Source: Lepidostoma basale
Lineage: Eukaryota; Arthropoda; Insecta; Trichoptera; Lepidostomatidae
Direction: 5' to 3'
Assembly (NCBI GenBank): GCA_022606425.2
Contig: JAHDVF020001564.1
Coordinates: 1,860,001-1,924,000 of the forward strand
DNA length: 64,000 nucleotides
The notes under the pieces: generated by a model
Database searches by the model: none
The model's input: only the letters and a program-made list of their open reading frames with translations
Told to the model about the DNA's origin: nothing
Part shown: piece by piece, positions 50,311 to 60,232 of the stretch
Layout of the letters: each line of letters opens with the position of its first letter
How positions within the stretch are numbered: the first letter of the stretch is position 1
Translations under genes and position numbers: made by a program

Positions 50311-50700
50311 TTCATTTTTAACTTCATCATTAGATATTCTATCATACAAGTATCATTTCAAGTATGTGTAAATAAAAAATCGGATTTTATTGAAATGATT
50401 TCATTCCTATTAAAGTTCATGGGAACGAACCCCTGTAATTATGATCAGTCGGCAATTAATGGACCAACCCGCTGATTGCAATGGCAAGGCATTCACCATT
50501 CAACCACTAATGGTTGCAGTATTGATTTTAATTTTTGCGGGGTGGAATCACGCCGGACAGGCAAGCGGGGAGGGTGGTTGACATTAATGTACTTGTTTGC
50601 ACAAAAACATCCCTTATAGCAGGGGCGGGGTTGATTAACCTACCTATCAATATATATATTACCCAACCTGTGATTATTGTAAACACATAAATTAAGTGTT
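50311..50700. other. Unassigned DNA
   Basis: No gene or repeat recognised. Confidence 0.4.
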
Positions 50701-50704
50701 CGTG

Positions 50705-51385
50705 TTATCTTGGCCGAGTGGTAAGTGCACTGACTGCCACCCCGAAAGTTCCGGGTTCGATTCCCGGCAGGGGCAGTGTGATTGTCAAACTGTCTTTGGT
50801 CTGGTGTAGAATTCACGTGACAATAAAATGGCGATAGATAAGCTACCTATCACATGTCACAAGAATCACTAAACTAACTATAATAACTAACTAACCATCA
50901 CGCCGTCTCCCCGAAGGGGTAGGCAGAAAGAATAGACTGCCACACTTTTCTTTCCTGAGATATTTCTCTCGCTTCATACATCGTGTCATGCACGCGCGTC
51001 GATTTCTCTGACTTCTCACATGCCCGACATTCAATATTTGATTTATTTGATCGTGCCACATTTTCCTCGGTTTCCTCTATTTCTGGTTCCATTTACATCA
51101 TTAACATATAATTTTTTAACCATTCTTTGTTCATTCATTCTTTCCATATGTCCAAACCATCTTAATGATCCTTTCATTATTTTGTTCATGACACCATCAT
51201 TCGCACCGCAATCACTTTTATTTTATCACCGCATCTCATTCATTATATTTTCATTCGACACTCTATCATACACAGAGTATCCACACATTCAGAATCACTA
51301 TGATAGCTATAATATCCTTTACATCGATTTGGCTCATGCTGTAATGATGTAAAGAGCGATTCAACAAAATAATAATAATAATTAT
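50705..51385 (+). mobile_element. SINE-1, cleanest copy, split by LINE-A1
   Basis: Head TTGGCCGAGTGGTAAGTGC (A box), ACTGCCACCCCGAAAG, B box GGGTTCGATTCCCGGC; body to 50871, continued at 51291-51385 (CTATGATAGCTATAATATCC, GATGTAAAGAGCGATTCAAC, AATAATAATAATAATT tail). The anticodon-loop-like CTGCCAC recalls tRNA-Gly(GCC), but the arm does not pair, so the parent tRNA is uncertain. Confidence 0.9.
50862..51300 (-). mobile_element. LINE-A1 insertion in SINE-1, 10-bp target duplication
   Basis: AGAATCACTA at 50862-50871 and 51291-51300. The insertion (50872-51290, 419 bp) has its tail at left (AACTAACTATAATAACTAAC) and is truncated in the RRMCGYSVYDRVSNEN region at right. SILSAYPFGETA is intact. 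Confidence 0.93.
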
Positions 51386-51835
51386 AAATTACATGATAAC
51401 TGAAAGTAAAGTCAAGATATACAAGGCTTGCGTTCGCACCATCAAGACGTATGGAAAAGAGAACAGAGCCGATACCAATAGAATTAAGAACTTCCTTAGA
51501 GTAGCAGAACCGCGAACCCTACGCTCCATCGCAGGCAAAACCCTCAGAGATTGGATCAGAAATGAAAAGATAAGGTCTGTCTGTGGTGTTGAGGACATAG
51601 TGAGATGGGGAAGAAGCAGAAGGTGCTTTTGGAGATAACACGTGGTATATACCACGAGAATACAAGAATCGCAAAAACTGTTAAAGATGAAAACCCAAGC
51701 AGCAAAAGATTACCAGGAAGGCCGCCGAAGAGATGGAGAGATGGCTGGACATCATCATCCCAGGACAGCCCACCGTCACAAACAGATCATACGACCTAAA
51801 CTAAGAGGATGAAAAAGAAGAAGACATAAAAGAAG
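51386..51835 (+). mobile_element. LINE-C C-terminus with (GAA)n tail
   Basis: KVKIYKACVRTIKTYGKENR, ADTNRIKNFLRVAEPRTLRS, IAGKTLRDWIRNEKIRSVCG, VEDIVRWGRSRRCFWR-stop, then a frameshifted LPGRPPKRWRDGWTSSSQD and GAAAAAGAAGAAG. Confidence 0.85.
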
Positions 51836-52068
51836 ACATTAAATGTATTGAGTCGTCCTATATACCCCAAATCTAGCACTTCTGGTACTCAAAATACTTA
51901 TTCTGTTATCGAATCAACGGCCTTCGTTGAACAGTGGCAACATTCAGGACTGCCACCCTGAAGGTCATATCCCTAGACTTAATTTCTCACCTCAATGTGT
52001 GTAAAAAGTGCAAAAATTCAATCTGTGTATATTATAAAATTTTATATATTTTTATTTCTTAAAATTAA

Positions 52069-52716
52069 CCGTTTAAGTGCTAAGCATTTTTTGTAAAAAT
52101 CTATTGGAAAATGCTATGCATATTTTGATTACTCTAAAGGAAAAAATTATGGTGTCAAATAAAACACCCTCATTTAGACAAATATTAATCAATTTTAATA
52201 AATCTTTTTGGGTTATACAGAAAAAAGGTTAATTAATATGAATATGAAGAAATTAACATAAAATATCATTACTATTATATTTTTATTTGGTTTTGAAAAT
52301 AAAAATTATAAAAAAACCAAAATTTGTCAAAAGATTGTATTTCTTCCGTTTCTGAAGATGGTGATGAAGAAGAAGACTCACTTTCAATTCTCAATCTTTT
52401 TCTTCGATGTAATATGACACTGCTGTCATCACTACTAATTTCTGTTTCACTATCCGCAAAATCACTACACATCGAATTTACGTCTGAAATATTATCACGT
52501 GACATGGCTATTTTTTGTCAATAATTGTAAAAACGCAAAAAAGTTATTTTTAAAAGCATAAAAATGCACCGTCGTTATAAATTATGTGTGAGGTCAGCGT
52601 ACGTCCACTCCCGCGGAACGCCAAAAACGCACTGAAACTCGCGTCAGTTTTGCGCTGCGTCGCACTTTTCGATACAAATCGCCGCAGCGCAAAATCGCTG
52701 CTTAGCACTCTAACGG
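52069..52716. mobile_element. piggyBac-derived element flanked by TTAA
   Basis: 648 bp. The terminal repeats are CCGTTTAAGTGCTAAGCA (left) and, as reverse complement, CCGTTAGAGTGCTAAGCA (right), 16 of 18 identical. TTAA lies immediately outside both ends (52065-52068 and 52717-52720). The right end also has a subterminal inverted repeat TTTTGCGCTGCG / CGCAGCGCAAAA (about 52629-52694). TTAA duplication with CC-starting ends is the piggyBac signature. Most of the transposase is deleted. Confidence 0.85.
52275..52505 (-). pseudogene. Truncated N-terminus of a piggyBac-type transposase
   Basis: 76 codons starting about 210 bp inside the right end: MSRDNISDVNSMCSDFADSE, TEISSDDSSVILHRRKRLRI, ESESSSSSPSSETEEIQSFD, then hydrophobic residues to a stop. 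An acidic, Ser/Asp-rich N-terminal tail followed by a basic patch (HRRKRLR) resembles the disordered start of piggyBac-family transposases. The catalytic DDD domain and Cys-rich C-terminus are absent. Identification rests mainly on the element ends. Confidence 0.6.
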
Positions 52717-52996
52717 TTAAGATTGAATTTTTTTTAATAATAAATTTTGATCATTTTTTTTTTTTTTAGTGAAAATTTCACGAAATGCACTGCACGTGCG
52801 CAGTATGTACTCGGCGTGTACCGTCATTGCGCACTCACCCGTCGCTTGGTTTGTTTTACTAATGGTGTTTGACCAGTGGCGTCGAGCAATCAAGGTAGAG
52901 TATAGGTTCCCACTGCATTAACCAATATTAAAACTGCGTTTTACTTCATATATGCACACAAATCAATAGAAATGCACATTGTATTTGTTGTAAACA

Positions 52997-53031
52997 AAGA
53001 TGGCAGTGCCCAATGGGGTTCTAGTGTTTGT
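52997..53031 (+). mobile_element. LINE-A scrap
   Basis: AAAGATGGCAGTGCCCAATG, GGGTTCTAGTG: the KMAVHNGVLV codons. Confidence 0.6.
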
Positions 53032-53034
53032 AGT

Positions 53035-53115
53035 TTTGTTATAATTTATGTGAATGCCATGTTTCGCCTGTCTAAGGCATTATCAAATGTAACATTGCTG
53101 TTTTACACTCGAGTT
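53035..53115 (-). repeat. P2 unit
   Basis: GAATGCCATGTTTCGCCTG and AAGGCATTATCAAATG: minus core UUGAUAA, extra U, GCCUUAGACAGGC, GAA, ACAUGG. Confidence 0.6.
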
Positions 53116-53154
53116 AATTTCATTTTAATTTAATTTAATTTAAATTTTTATGTA

Positions 53155-53400
53155 CACAACAGGTCGTTTGGACCCAATTACTGTATACAATTTTAATTTT
53201 TTTAGCTATTATATTGATTCTCGTGACACGCGATAGGTAGCCAATCTATCGCCATTTTATTGTCACTTGAATTCGACACCAGACCAAAGACAGTGTGACA
53301 ATCACACTGCCATCGCCGGGAATCGAACCCAGGACCTTCGGCATGGAAGTCAGAGCTCGTAACCACTCTGCCACGAAGGTCGTCGTGTTAAGGAAGAAGA
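53155..53400 (-). mobile_element. SINE-1b copy, antisense
   Basis: Full length: 3' segment AACAGGTCGTTTGGACCC, body, antisense B box CCGGGAATCGAACCCAGG, and A box ACCACTCTGCCACGAAGG. Confidence 0.88.
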
Positions 53401-53485
53401 ATACGGTAACTGTTCAAGAAACAATAAATAACATCCAAAATACTAATAAAAACGTCAGATTATTTATACAACAGGTCTTTTGAAC

Positions 53486-54060
53486 CCAATAAAACTGACT
53501 AATTAACTTACTAACCATAACGCCATTTCGAAGGGGTAGGCAGAGAGGATGGATCGCCACAATGCTCTGTCCTGGCATACCTCTCGGGATTCCTCTATAT
53601 TCATACATCGTACCATGCACGCACGTCGATTATTCCGACTTCGAATGTGACCGACCGCCTTTTAGTAATTGATTAATTTGGTCATGGTATGTTTTCCTCG
53701 GGCGTCCTCGGCTTCTTTTTCCACTCACGCTGCTTGTGTACAACTTATTAACCATTCTTCTCTCATCCATTCGTTCCATATGTCCAAACCATCTCAGGGA
53801 TCCTTTTTTAATTTTATCCACGATGCAGTATTCTGCCTTACATTTCTCTCTTATTTCATCTTTTGGTATTCTATCATACAACGTTTTCCCGCAGATTCTT
53901 CTTAGTGATCTCATTTCTACGGTGTTTATCCTGCTTCCATCCTTCTTTTGCCAGCTCCAAACTTCACTTCCATACATGAGGGTTGGCACTAGAACTCCAT
54001 TGTGTACTGCCATCTTTGCTTCTGTGGATATAATACCCATATACTCGTATAATCCAATAA
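53486..54060 (-). mobile_element. LINE-A2 insertion at a SINE-1b 3' end
   Basis: Flanks CCAATAA (53486-53492 and 54054-54060). Minus frame: ISTEAKMAVHNGVLVPTLMY, GSEVWSWQKKDGSRINTVEM, RSLRRICGKTLYDRIPKDEI, KKGSLRWFGHMERMDERRMV, KLYTSSVSGKRSRGRPRKTY, HDQINQLLKGG. Only the last 50 codons are frameshifted; the best A2 C-terminus here. Outside lie CAGGTCTTTTGAACCC and CTGTATACAATTT of SINE-1b. Confidence 0.85.
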
Positions 54061-54114
54061 CTGTATACAATTTGTTTTTCTTCTATATTCGCCATGACTT
54101 TGTGTTGTGGATTC

Positions 54115-54315
54115 ACATTTGAATAACTTTTTGAAAACATTGTATTTTCACACCACTTTTTTGCACCGTTCACTAACATGTTTTGGGACACAGACTTCCC
54201 TTCTTCAACGTATGAATTTAAACAGTTGAATGAATAATTCATTTAACTGTTAAAATTCACTCACTGAAGAAGGAAAATCTGTGTCCTGTAACATGTTTGT
54301 GAAAGGTGCAAAAAA
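54115..54315. repeat. P6 inverted pair
   Basis: Arms TTTTGCACCGTTCACTAAC, ATGTTTTGGGACACAGAC (left) and CTGTGTCCTGTAACATG, AAAGGTGCAAAAAAG (right). Each carries a hammerhead-like core: minus 54175-54208 (UUGAAGA, AAA, ACAUGU, U) and plus 54264-54297. Confidence 0.7.
54264..54297 (+). ncRNA. P6 hammerhead-like core
   Basis: CUGAAGA (a CUGANGA match), stem II AGGA...UCCU, GUA (GAA with one change), palindromic ACAUGU, U17. No extra base before stem II, unlike P1-P4. The A13 to U change should impair it; the relative at 63555 has GAA but a broken box. Confidence 0.5.
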
Positions 54316-54319
54316 GTTA

Positions 54320-54500
54320 ATTAATCTTGTTTTTAACTATTATATTGATTCTCATGACAATGATAGGTAACTAATCAATGGCCATTTTTATTGTCATGTG
54401 AATTCTACACTAGGCCAAAGACAGTGTCCAAATCACACTGCCATCGCCGGGAATCGAACCCAGGACCTTCGGTATGGTAGGCAGAACTCTTACCACGTTT
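54320..54500 (-). mobile_element. SINE-1 copy, antisense
   Basis: ATTGATTCTCATGACA, CATGTGAATTCTACACTAGG, antisense B box CCGGGAATCGAACCCAGG. Confidence 0.85.
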
Positions 54501-54660
54501 TCTTTCTAGAAGTTTTGACATATTTTATGAATATGATATGTTTCGCCTTGCTAAGACACTATCAAATGTATTAGCAAAGCGAACAATGTATAATAATTCT
54601 CATAAATTATAATAAAACTTAATACATAAAAGAAAATAAACGTTTTCAATCATATTGATT
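54495..54660. repeat. P2 element
   Basis: Minus core ATGATATGTTTCGCC...CACTATCAAATG; right arm AATAAACGTTTTCAATC. Second core eroded. Confidence 0.6.
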
Positions 54661-54997
54661 AAGAACTTGATAAAGATGGGTTGGACACATGGAAAGAATT
54701 AATGAAAAAAGAAAGGTAAAAAAGTATATGTTAACGATGTAAATGGAACTAGGAATAGAGAAAGACCGAGGAAAACGTGACACGATCAAATAAATCAATT
54801 ATTGAATGTCGGCCACGTGAGGAGAAGAGGAATCGAAGGAGAGAAATCGACGCGCGTACATGACATGATGTATGAATTTTGAGGAAGCGAGAGAAATATG
54901 TCAGGAAAGAAAAGTGTGGCGCAGTCCATTTTTTCTGCCTACCCATTAGGGGAGACAGTGTGATGGTTAGTAAGTTAGTTAGTTTTTTGATTAAGAA
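54655..54997 (+). mobile_element. LINE-A1 insertion at the P2 edge, 11-bp target duplication
   Basis: TTGATTAAGAA at 54655-54665 and 54987-54997. Inside: GWTHGKN-shifted MERINEKRKVKKYMLTM-type codons, RNREKPRKT-like, ILNVGHVRR, terminus and GGTTAGTAAGTTAGTTAG. Confidence 0.88.
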
Positions 54998-55396
54998 ATT
55001 TGAATTTTATACCATTGTTGAAGAATAAATATAATTATGTAAATCAAGATCTGCAACTCTGAACTCCTGTATACCCGTATAACGTATTACGTGTTAGAGT
55101 TCACGGGATTGACGTAACAGAACTAACTGATGACAAAGCCGTAAGAGGGTGGCCTAATCCTTCCAATCAGCGCTCTCGCTTCAGATCAACATTTACCCAA
55201 ATCAATTTTGTGTTCGGCGTGAATCCATATATAAACACTACAAGAGAATTCACGTACTTGTTTCCAACGGACCAACATCGTGTCAAGTTTAATTTATCCA
55301 TTATATTCGAAGCATAAGAAACATAGACCATTGTTTCCTTTATTTATGTATTCGGGTATCTATATTTTTAAGGGCGTGTTGTTCTGCGAGCTCTTT
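54998..55396. other. Unassigned DNA
   Basis: No gene or repeat recognised. Confidence 0.45.
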
Positions 55397-55397
55397 T

Positions 55398-55880
55398 TCT
55401 TCTTCTTCTTCCTTGTTGTAGATCTATGTGGTCTGTTCTCCAGAGTGTTGCTCCTCCTGTGAGGTAGACCCCCAGCTCTCCTTCCATCTTTTAGGAGGTC
55501 TTCCACGAGGACGAGTCCAATGAGGCTGATTTTGCAATGCAATATAGGGGAGTCTGGTGGTGTCCATTCTTTGAACATGACCGTATCAGTCTCTTTTTCG
55601 CTGTCTGCTCCATCTTATAATATCCTCAACCTCACATATCTCTCTTGTTCTTCATCTCGGAAGTGCTCAAAACTTGATTGGTCCTTACTGTGTCTGCCCT
55701 TGCTATGATGCCATATGTTATTATTGGTCTTCCGCATGCTTTATAGATTCTCATCTTACTCTTAATGGCCATGTCTTTGTTTTTCCATATTGTGGATTTT
55801 AGAGCACCAGAGATTGCAGCTGCCTTGTTGAATTAGGTTTGTATTTCTTCCCGCAGATCAGCTCCTTCCACTAGCCTTGA
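55398..55880 (-). mobile_element. LINE-C with tail and pre-C-terminal region
   Basis: Antisense (GAA)n tail, then in minus sense MFKEWTPPDSPILHCKISLI (shifted frame), EDIIRWSRQRKRD-like, TVRTNQVLSTSEM-like, MRIYKACGRPIITYGIIARA-like, and LQAAAISGALKSTIWKNKDM. Shows that the GCAGCTGCAATCTC and AAAATCCACAATATGG segments are adjacent on one strand in an intact LINE-C. Confidence 0.8.
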
Positions 55881-56139
55881 TACTTTAAGTCATTCGAACA
55901 CGCTCGCGATGCACTCTGCGAACTCGATAAGTAAAAATCCATATTTATTTCGATAGACACAGACACAAGCGTTGAGTGAATTTAAACAGAGAGAGATGAA
56001 ACGGTTGCAGTCTTTAGTGCGCGGGCGCGTGTCCGAAACAAAATAACTCGAGCACAGAGACGTGCGTGCGTGTAGATGTCCGAGGCCAAAGTGGGGGGCA
56101 TTACAGCGGGACTATTGTCTATATTGTAATGCCGATTAC
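55881..56139. other. Unassigned DNA
   Basis: No gene or repeat recognised. Confidence 0.4.
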
Positions 56140-56186
56140 CACTAAAGCAAAGATGGCAGTACATAATAGAGTTCTAGTGCCAACAA
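56140..56186 (+). mobile_element. LINE-A scrap
   Basis: TKAKMAVHNRVLVPT codons only. Confidence 0.7.
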
Positions 56187-56189
56187 CAT

Positions 56190-56335
56190 CTTCATTTTGT
56201 ACTGTATCTGGCTGCCATCACCAGTATTGCTGCTCCAGGGCTTGATAGTCAGCTACGATACCATTCAACCATCGTAGTCTCGGGCTTCCGATGCTTTTTC
56301 GTGTTACTGGATCGTTAAACAAAATCATTTTGGGG
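56190..56335 (-). mobile_element. LINE C-terminal fragment, family not assigned
   Basis: Minus strand RKSIGSPRLRWLNGIVADYQ, ALEQQYW: the GRPxLRWLDGVxxD C-terminal motif of another LINE. Confidence 0.65.
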
Positions 56336-57045
56336 AGCTCCAGATCCCAATGCAGTGCATATTATTTCTTCTCCTTCTTCTACCTCAGCCTATTCCCGTT
56401 CACTCTTGGACAAAGGCCTCTTCCATTCGCTTCCATGTCACTCTGTCTTGTGCAGACTGCATCCAGGTTATTCCGACATATCTGTTCAGATTATCCTTCC
56501 ACCGTAGTTGCGGTCATCCTGCACTTCTCTTTGCCGTCCACGGTCTCCAAGTCAGCAGTCGTCTTGTCCATTTTTCGTCTGAGCTTCTGGCTACGTGACA
56601 TTACCATTTTAGAGTCGCCACCCGGTGGATGATGTCAGTGACCTTGGTTTTTTCTCTCACCGTATAGTTTCTGACTCTGTCTCTAAGGCTTATTCCTAAC
56701 ATGGCTCTTTCCGTGCCTCTTTGAGTCACTCGTAGTTTCTCGGCACTTTGTTTGGACAATGTTACAGTTTCAAGTGGCAGAATACAGGCTTCATAGACTT
56801 TTTGTTTCAGGTTGATCGATATTTTCCGGTTTTTAAGGATGTAACCCATTTTTCCGATAGCTCTCAACTTAGTCCAATACTTCTCTTGAGCTCTGCGGTT
56901 TGGTTATCTCGGCCCAACCGAATATTGTGTCATGGTATGTATATTCTTGGACATTCTCGATTCTGTTGCCATCCACGTTGATTTGAATCCTTTCCGTACC
57001 CATCGCTTTGGTCTTTGTCAGGTTATTATTCAAACCTACAAATTT
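56336..57045 (-). mobile_element. RTE-like LINE, RT thumb to C-terminus
   Basis: From 5' (right): LTKTKAMGTERIQINVDGNR, IENVQEYTYHDTIFGWA, then KMGYILKNRKISINLKQKVY, EACILPLETVTLSKQSAEKL, RVTQRGTERAMLGISLRDRV, RNYTVREKTKVTDIIHRVAT, LKW, frameshift, and the 3' region with CTTGGACAAAGGCCTCTTCC antisense. ERAMLGISLRDRxRN...TKVTDI is the same domain as LINE-E at 36738. Confidence 0.85.
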
Positions 57046-58085
57046 AAAAAAAGGACGATTTAATAATAGCGAATTATTTAACCAACATTATTTTTAATTA
57101 ATCTGACCACGCTGACGTCCTGGTATTGATCGTTAAGTTCCTTGTAGAATATTTTTCTACATGTCTGGCTTACCTTGTCCAAGGATTCTGTGGATCAAAT
57201 AAGTTGACAGATCGAATAACATTTCTTCTATATACGCAATACTTATTGGCATTGAAATTTTGCATGTTAATAAAAGAAATATAGCTTTGAGCAATCTCTA
57301 AATTTTAGAAATTAAAAAGGCAATTAAAAATAAAGAAAATATTATAAATAATCAAATAAATTTAACGTCAAGTCCAATCTTTGATTTATTTCCTTTGTTG
57401 TAAGTAATTACCTGAACCCCAATAAGAACTTTAGATTATTATTTTAAATTTTTAATTTAACCATAATATTTGTTATAACAAAAGCGTAAACGTTCCAAAA
57501 TAAATCTTTATAACATCTGTCAGATCTTGTTAACAATTTTATAATATTTTTAAAAATGTATCTTTATAATATGTTGAATAATAAAATTACATAGACATGT
57601 TTCATGTTGTTTGTCCGAAACATGTCTATGTAAGTTTATTTTTTTTATAAAAGTTTTGTACCTATACACAAAGTATATAAAAAAGGAAAAACGAATAACA
57701 TTTCTTTAGCGGTCTAAAGGTTAAAAACTGGAAGTACTTAAATTCGAATTATAAAATCTTCATTCCTTGGGATGATTTGCTTATTCGAATGTTTGCTGTA
57801 AGCTCTAGTCTAAAGACAGTACATACGCAAATGAGGGAAACTAAGTTTAAACCGCTCTTTGGAAAGTTGTGCTTTAATCATTCCCAAACTGTTCCACCGC
57901 CCTAACTTTGCCCAAGTATCGGGGAACAGGCGTGTCAAGTTTTCAAGTCTATCGACATATTATGTGCTGTTCCCATCACAGATGCATCCAAGAACCGGAT
58001 TTGGACTTCAAAACCAAAACACAAACTACCTTTAATATATCTAGTTTGCATTGCGAATTAAGCGGAATAACAAACTAACCATTGA
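57046..58085. other. Unassigned A+T-rich DNA with one P2-like hairpin
   Basis: 57588-57632 is an inverted repeat TACATAGACATGTTTC / GAAACATGTCTATGTA, the P2 stem III and arm without stem II. Nothing else recognised in this kilobase. Confidence 0.5.
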
Positions 58086-58202
58086 TTCATGAATGTTAAT
58101 AAGTCCAAGGTAATGATTTTTGAAAAAGAAGAAATCATGACACTCTGCAATATTAGCGTGAATGGTGCAAATTTGGAGCAAGTAGATGAGTTGGTGTATA
58201 AT
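58086..58202 (+). mobile_element. LINE-A1 fragment
   Basis: MNVNKSKVMIFEKEEIMTLC, NISVNGANLEQVDELVY. Abuts P3. Confidence 0.75.
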
Positions 58203-58204
58203 TA

Positions 58205-58345
58205 AAAAAAACGATGTTTTTAACTACTTCCAGTTTTGTATTTATTTAGACAGCGACCGGTTTCGCCAGGCTCGCTGGCATCGACAGACTGGTGACACGA
58301 TTGCAATCCGAGTCCTTTATATACATACCGATCATGGTAAACATG
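58205..58345 (-). repeat. P3 element
   Basis: Outer arm AACGATGTTTTTAACTACTTC, then the core and ATGCCAGCGAGCC hairpin, ending near CCGATCATGG. Confidence 0.65.
58255..58287 (-). ncRNA. P3 hammerhead-like core
   Basis: Minus strand CUGUCGA (A6 to U), extra U, GCCAG-CGAGC-CUGGC, GAA, palindromic ACCGGU, C17, with stem I CAGU pairing GCUG. Only A6 deviates from the hammerhead consensus. Confidence 0.55.
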
Positions 58346-58505
58346 ATTCTATACAAAAATAATCATCAAATATTTATGTAAAATTTACTGAATTTAAATA
58401 TTTATATAACAGGTATTCAAGAAGACTCGTATTCAATACAATGGATTTTAAATTTTATTAAAGCTCACATATAATAAATATTAAATAATAAATCAAATTA
58501 ATAAA
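58346..58505. other. A+T-rich spacer
   Basis: No feature recognised. Confidence 0.4.
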
Positions 58506-58507
58506 AT

Positions 58508-58662
58508 TTTCAAGATCGGCTATATTTGAAGTCGAAAGAATCGACGTACGTGTTAGACTCGCTGTATGAATGTGGAAAGTTTTAGAAATGTATCAGGATC
58601 AAGTGTTGTGGTGGTTGAATCTCTCTGCCTACCACTACGAGGAAACGACGTGATGTTTTTTT
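58508..58662 (+). mobile_element. LINE-A3 3' end
   Basis: IGYI.SRKNRRTC.TRCMNVE-like codons and CTCTCTGCCTACCACTACG, GACGTGATG; tail lost to the abutting LINE-B. Confidence 0.65.
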
Positions 58663-58666
58663 CGAA

Positions 58667-59165
58667 TCAAATCAGTTTATTTTCTCAAAAGATATTATAA
58701 ACATCAATTATAGTTTTAGGCATTAATTGAGAACAGGTAAAACATAAAAAATATATAATACCAGGAACGCATGACAGATGGTTCGACATTAGGAATACCT
58801 CTCCAAAGTCAAGAGTATTTGGCTTCAGAACGTACTTTCACGAATATGAAAGACATCGATCTCCGAAGCGATCATGTTCAGCAGTTTGATTGCTCTCCCC
58901 ACCGGCATCACCAGAGTCAGGTTGTTTCTGCATCCTGGGAGATAAAACAGTATGTGCTGACGCTGTCGAAGATAACCATCTGGAACATAAAGATGGATAG
59001 CCTCCAAGATAACGGAGTTCTCGAAGAATCCCCTGATAATTCTGAAGAAATGGGTAAGTGTGCACCCATCTCTTCTTATCTGCAAACTGTTGTTGTATAT
59101 ATGAATTGGTTGCTTTAAAACAAGCTTTAATGAAAGCAATTATATTTTCGTGTATATTTGTCAAT
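58667..59165 (-). mobile_element. LINE-B 3' end with an extra shared flank
   Basis: Antisense tail (CGAATCAAATCAGTTTATT), then minus-strand SEIDVFHIRES, NLTLVMPVGRAIKLLNMIAS, VPDGYLRQRQHILFYLPG and IIRGFFENSVILEAIHLYVP. At about 59090 the LINE stops and TTGTATATATGAATTGG follows; the same junction recurs at the right window edge. Confidence 0.85.
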
Positions 59166-59454
59166 TAAGTTAGTTGTTTTAAAAAAGCTTTCTGAAATTA
59201 AGAACTGAAAAAGATTGTCAAAACTTCAAGGGTTTTCCAAATACAAGGACCTATTAAAAATGTGCAAAAACCACTGCAGGCTATCCTGCTACGTGACTTA
59301 TTCCAATCCGTCCTTCGAGGACACAATTATTATTTAGTATTTTTATCGAAACGAAATTAATTTGTTGTTATACGAAAATAATTAGAGATAATTATAAAGA
59401 GAGGATGCTTTACCTTTTAAATAATTGCTTCTATATTACAATATATCGGATTAT
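59166..59454. other. Unassigned A+T-rich DNA
   Basis: No feature recognised. Confidence 0.4.
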
Positions 59455-59730
59455 AAAGATGGTTAGAAAACATGGAAAGAATGAACAGAGAAAAATGGTT
59501 GAAAATTATATGTCAACGATAAAAATGGAACTAGAAATAGAGGAAGACCATGGAAAACTTGGCACGATCAAATGAATCAATAACTGAAGAGTCGGAGAAA
59601 TCGAGGTGCGTGCATGACATGATGTATGAATGTTTAGGAAGCGAGAGAAGCATGTCAGGAAAGAACAATGTAACGGTGCATTTTTTCTGCCTACCCCTTC
59701 GAGGAGATGGCGTGTTAGTTTTATTTTTTA
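59455..59730 (+). mobile_element. LINE-A1 3' end
   Basis: MERMNREKW, NGTRNRGRP.KTWHDQMNQ-like codons, ILKSRRNRGACMT-like and the terminus; tail degraded to GTTAGTTTTATTTT. Confidence 0.75.
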
Positions 59731-59873
59731 TTTTTTATTATCAAAATTAAGACAATCCTATCACTCCCATAAAATTAATAAACAACGATTTAATAAATAC
59801 ATTTTTAAAATATTTTACTGCTTATATGAGGAAGCCATTAAAGATTGTCAAGATGAAAAAGTATTAAATGAAA

Positions 59874-60165
59874 ACTAACTAACTAACCATCACACCGTCT
59901 CCCCGAAGGGATAGGCAGAAAGAATGGACTGACACACTTTTCTTTCCTGACATATTTCTTTCGTTCCTCAACATTTATACATCGTGTCGTGCACGTGCGT
60001 CGATTTCTCTGTCTCCTCACGTGGCCGACATTCAATATTTGATTTATTTGATCGTACCACGTTTTCCTCTGTCTTCCTCTATTTCTAGTTCCATTTACAT
60101 TATTATATTCACTTCTTATATTTTCATTCGACACTCTATCATACACAGAGTATGCACACATTCGC
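59874..60165 (-). mobile_element. LINE-A1 with internal deletion
   Basis: Antisense tail AACTAACTAACTAACC. Minus frame MRMCAYSVYDRVSNENIRSE jumps directly to YNNVNGTRNRGRQRKTWYDQ, deleting about 45 codons (MNKIMKGS...KKLY). Confidence 0.8.
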
Positions 60166-60232
60166 AAAAATAGTAACCCTTCATATTAATAAAGTTTTAA
60201 CGAATTATCCTACGCTTGACTTTTAATTATCT

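Noticed and set aside
50705..50775. Functional tRNA gene
   Set aside because: A and B boxes are present, but the cloverleaf arms do not pair and the same head-plus-body recurs many times; it is SINE-1.
53736..54122. 128-codon sense frame rich in Leu, Ser and Phe
   Set aside because: It is the reverse strand of the LINE-A2 coding region; similar antisense frames recur at 29323, 33091, 45491, 51020 and 62265.
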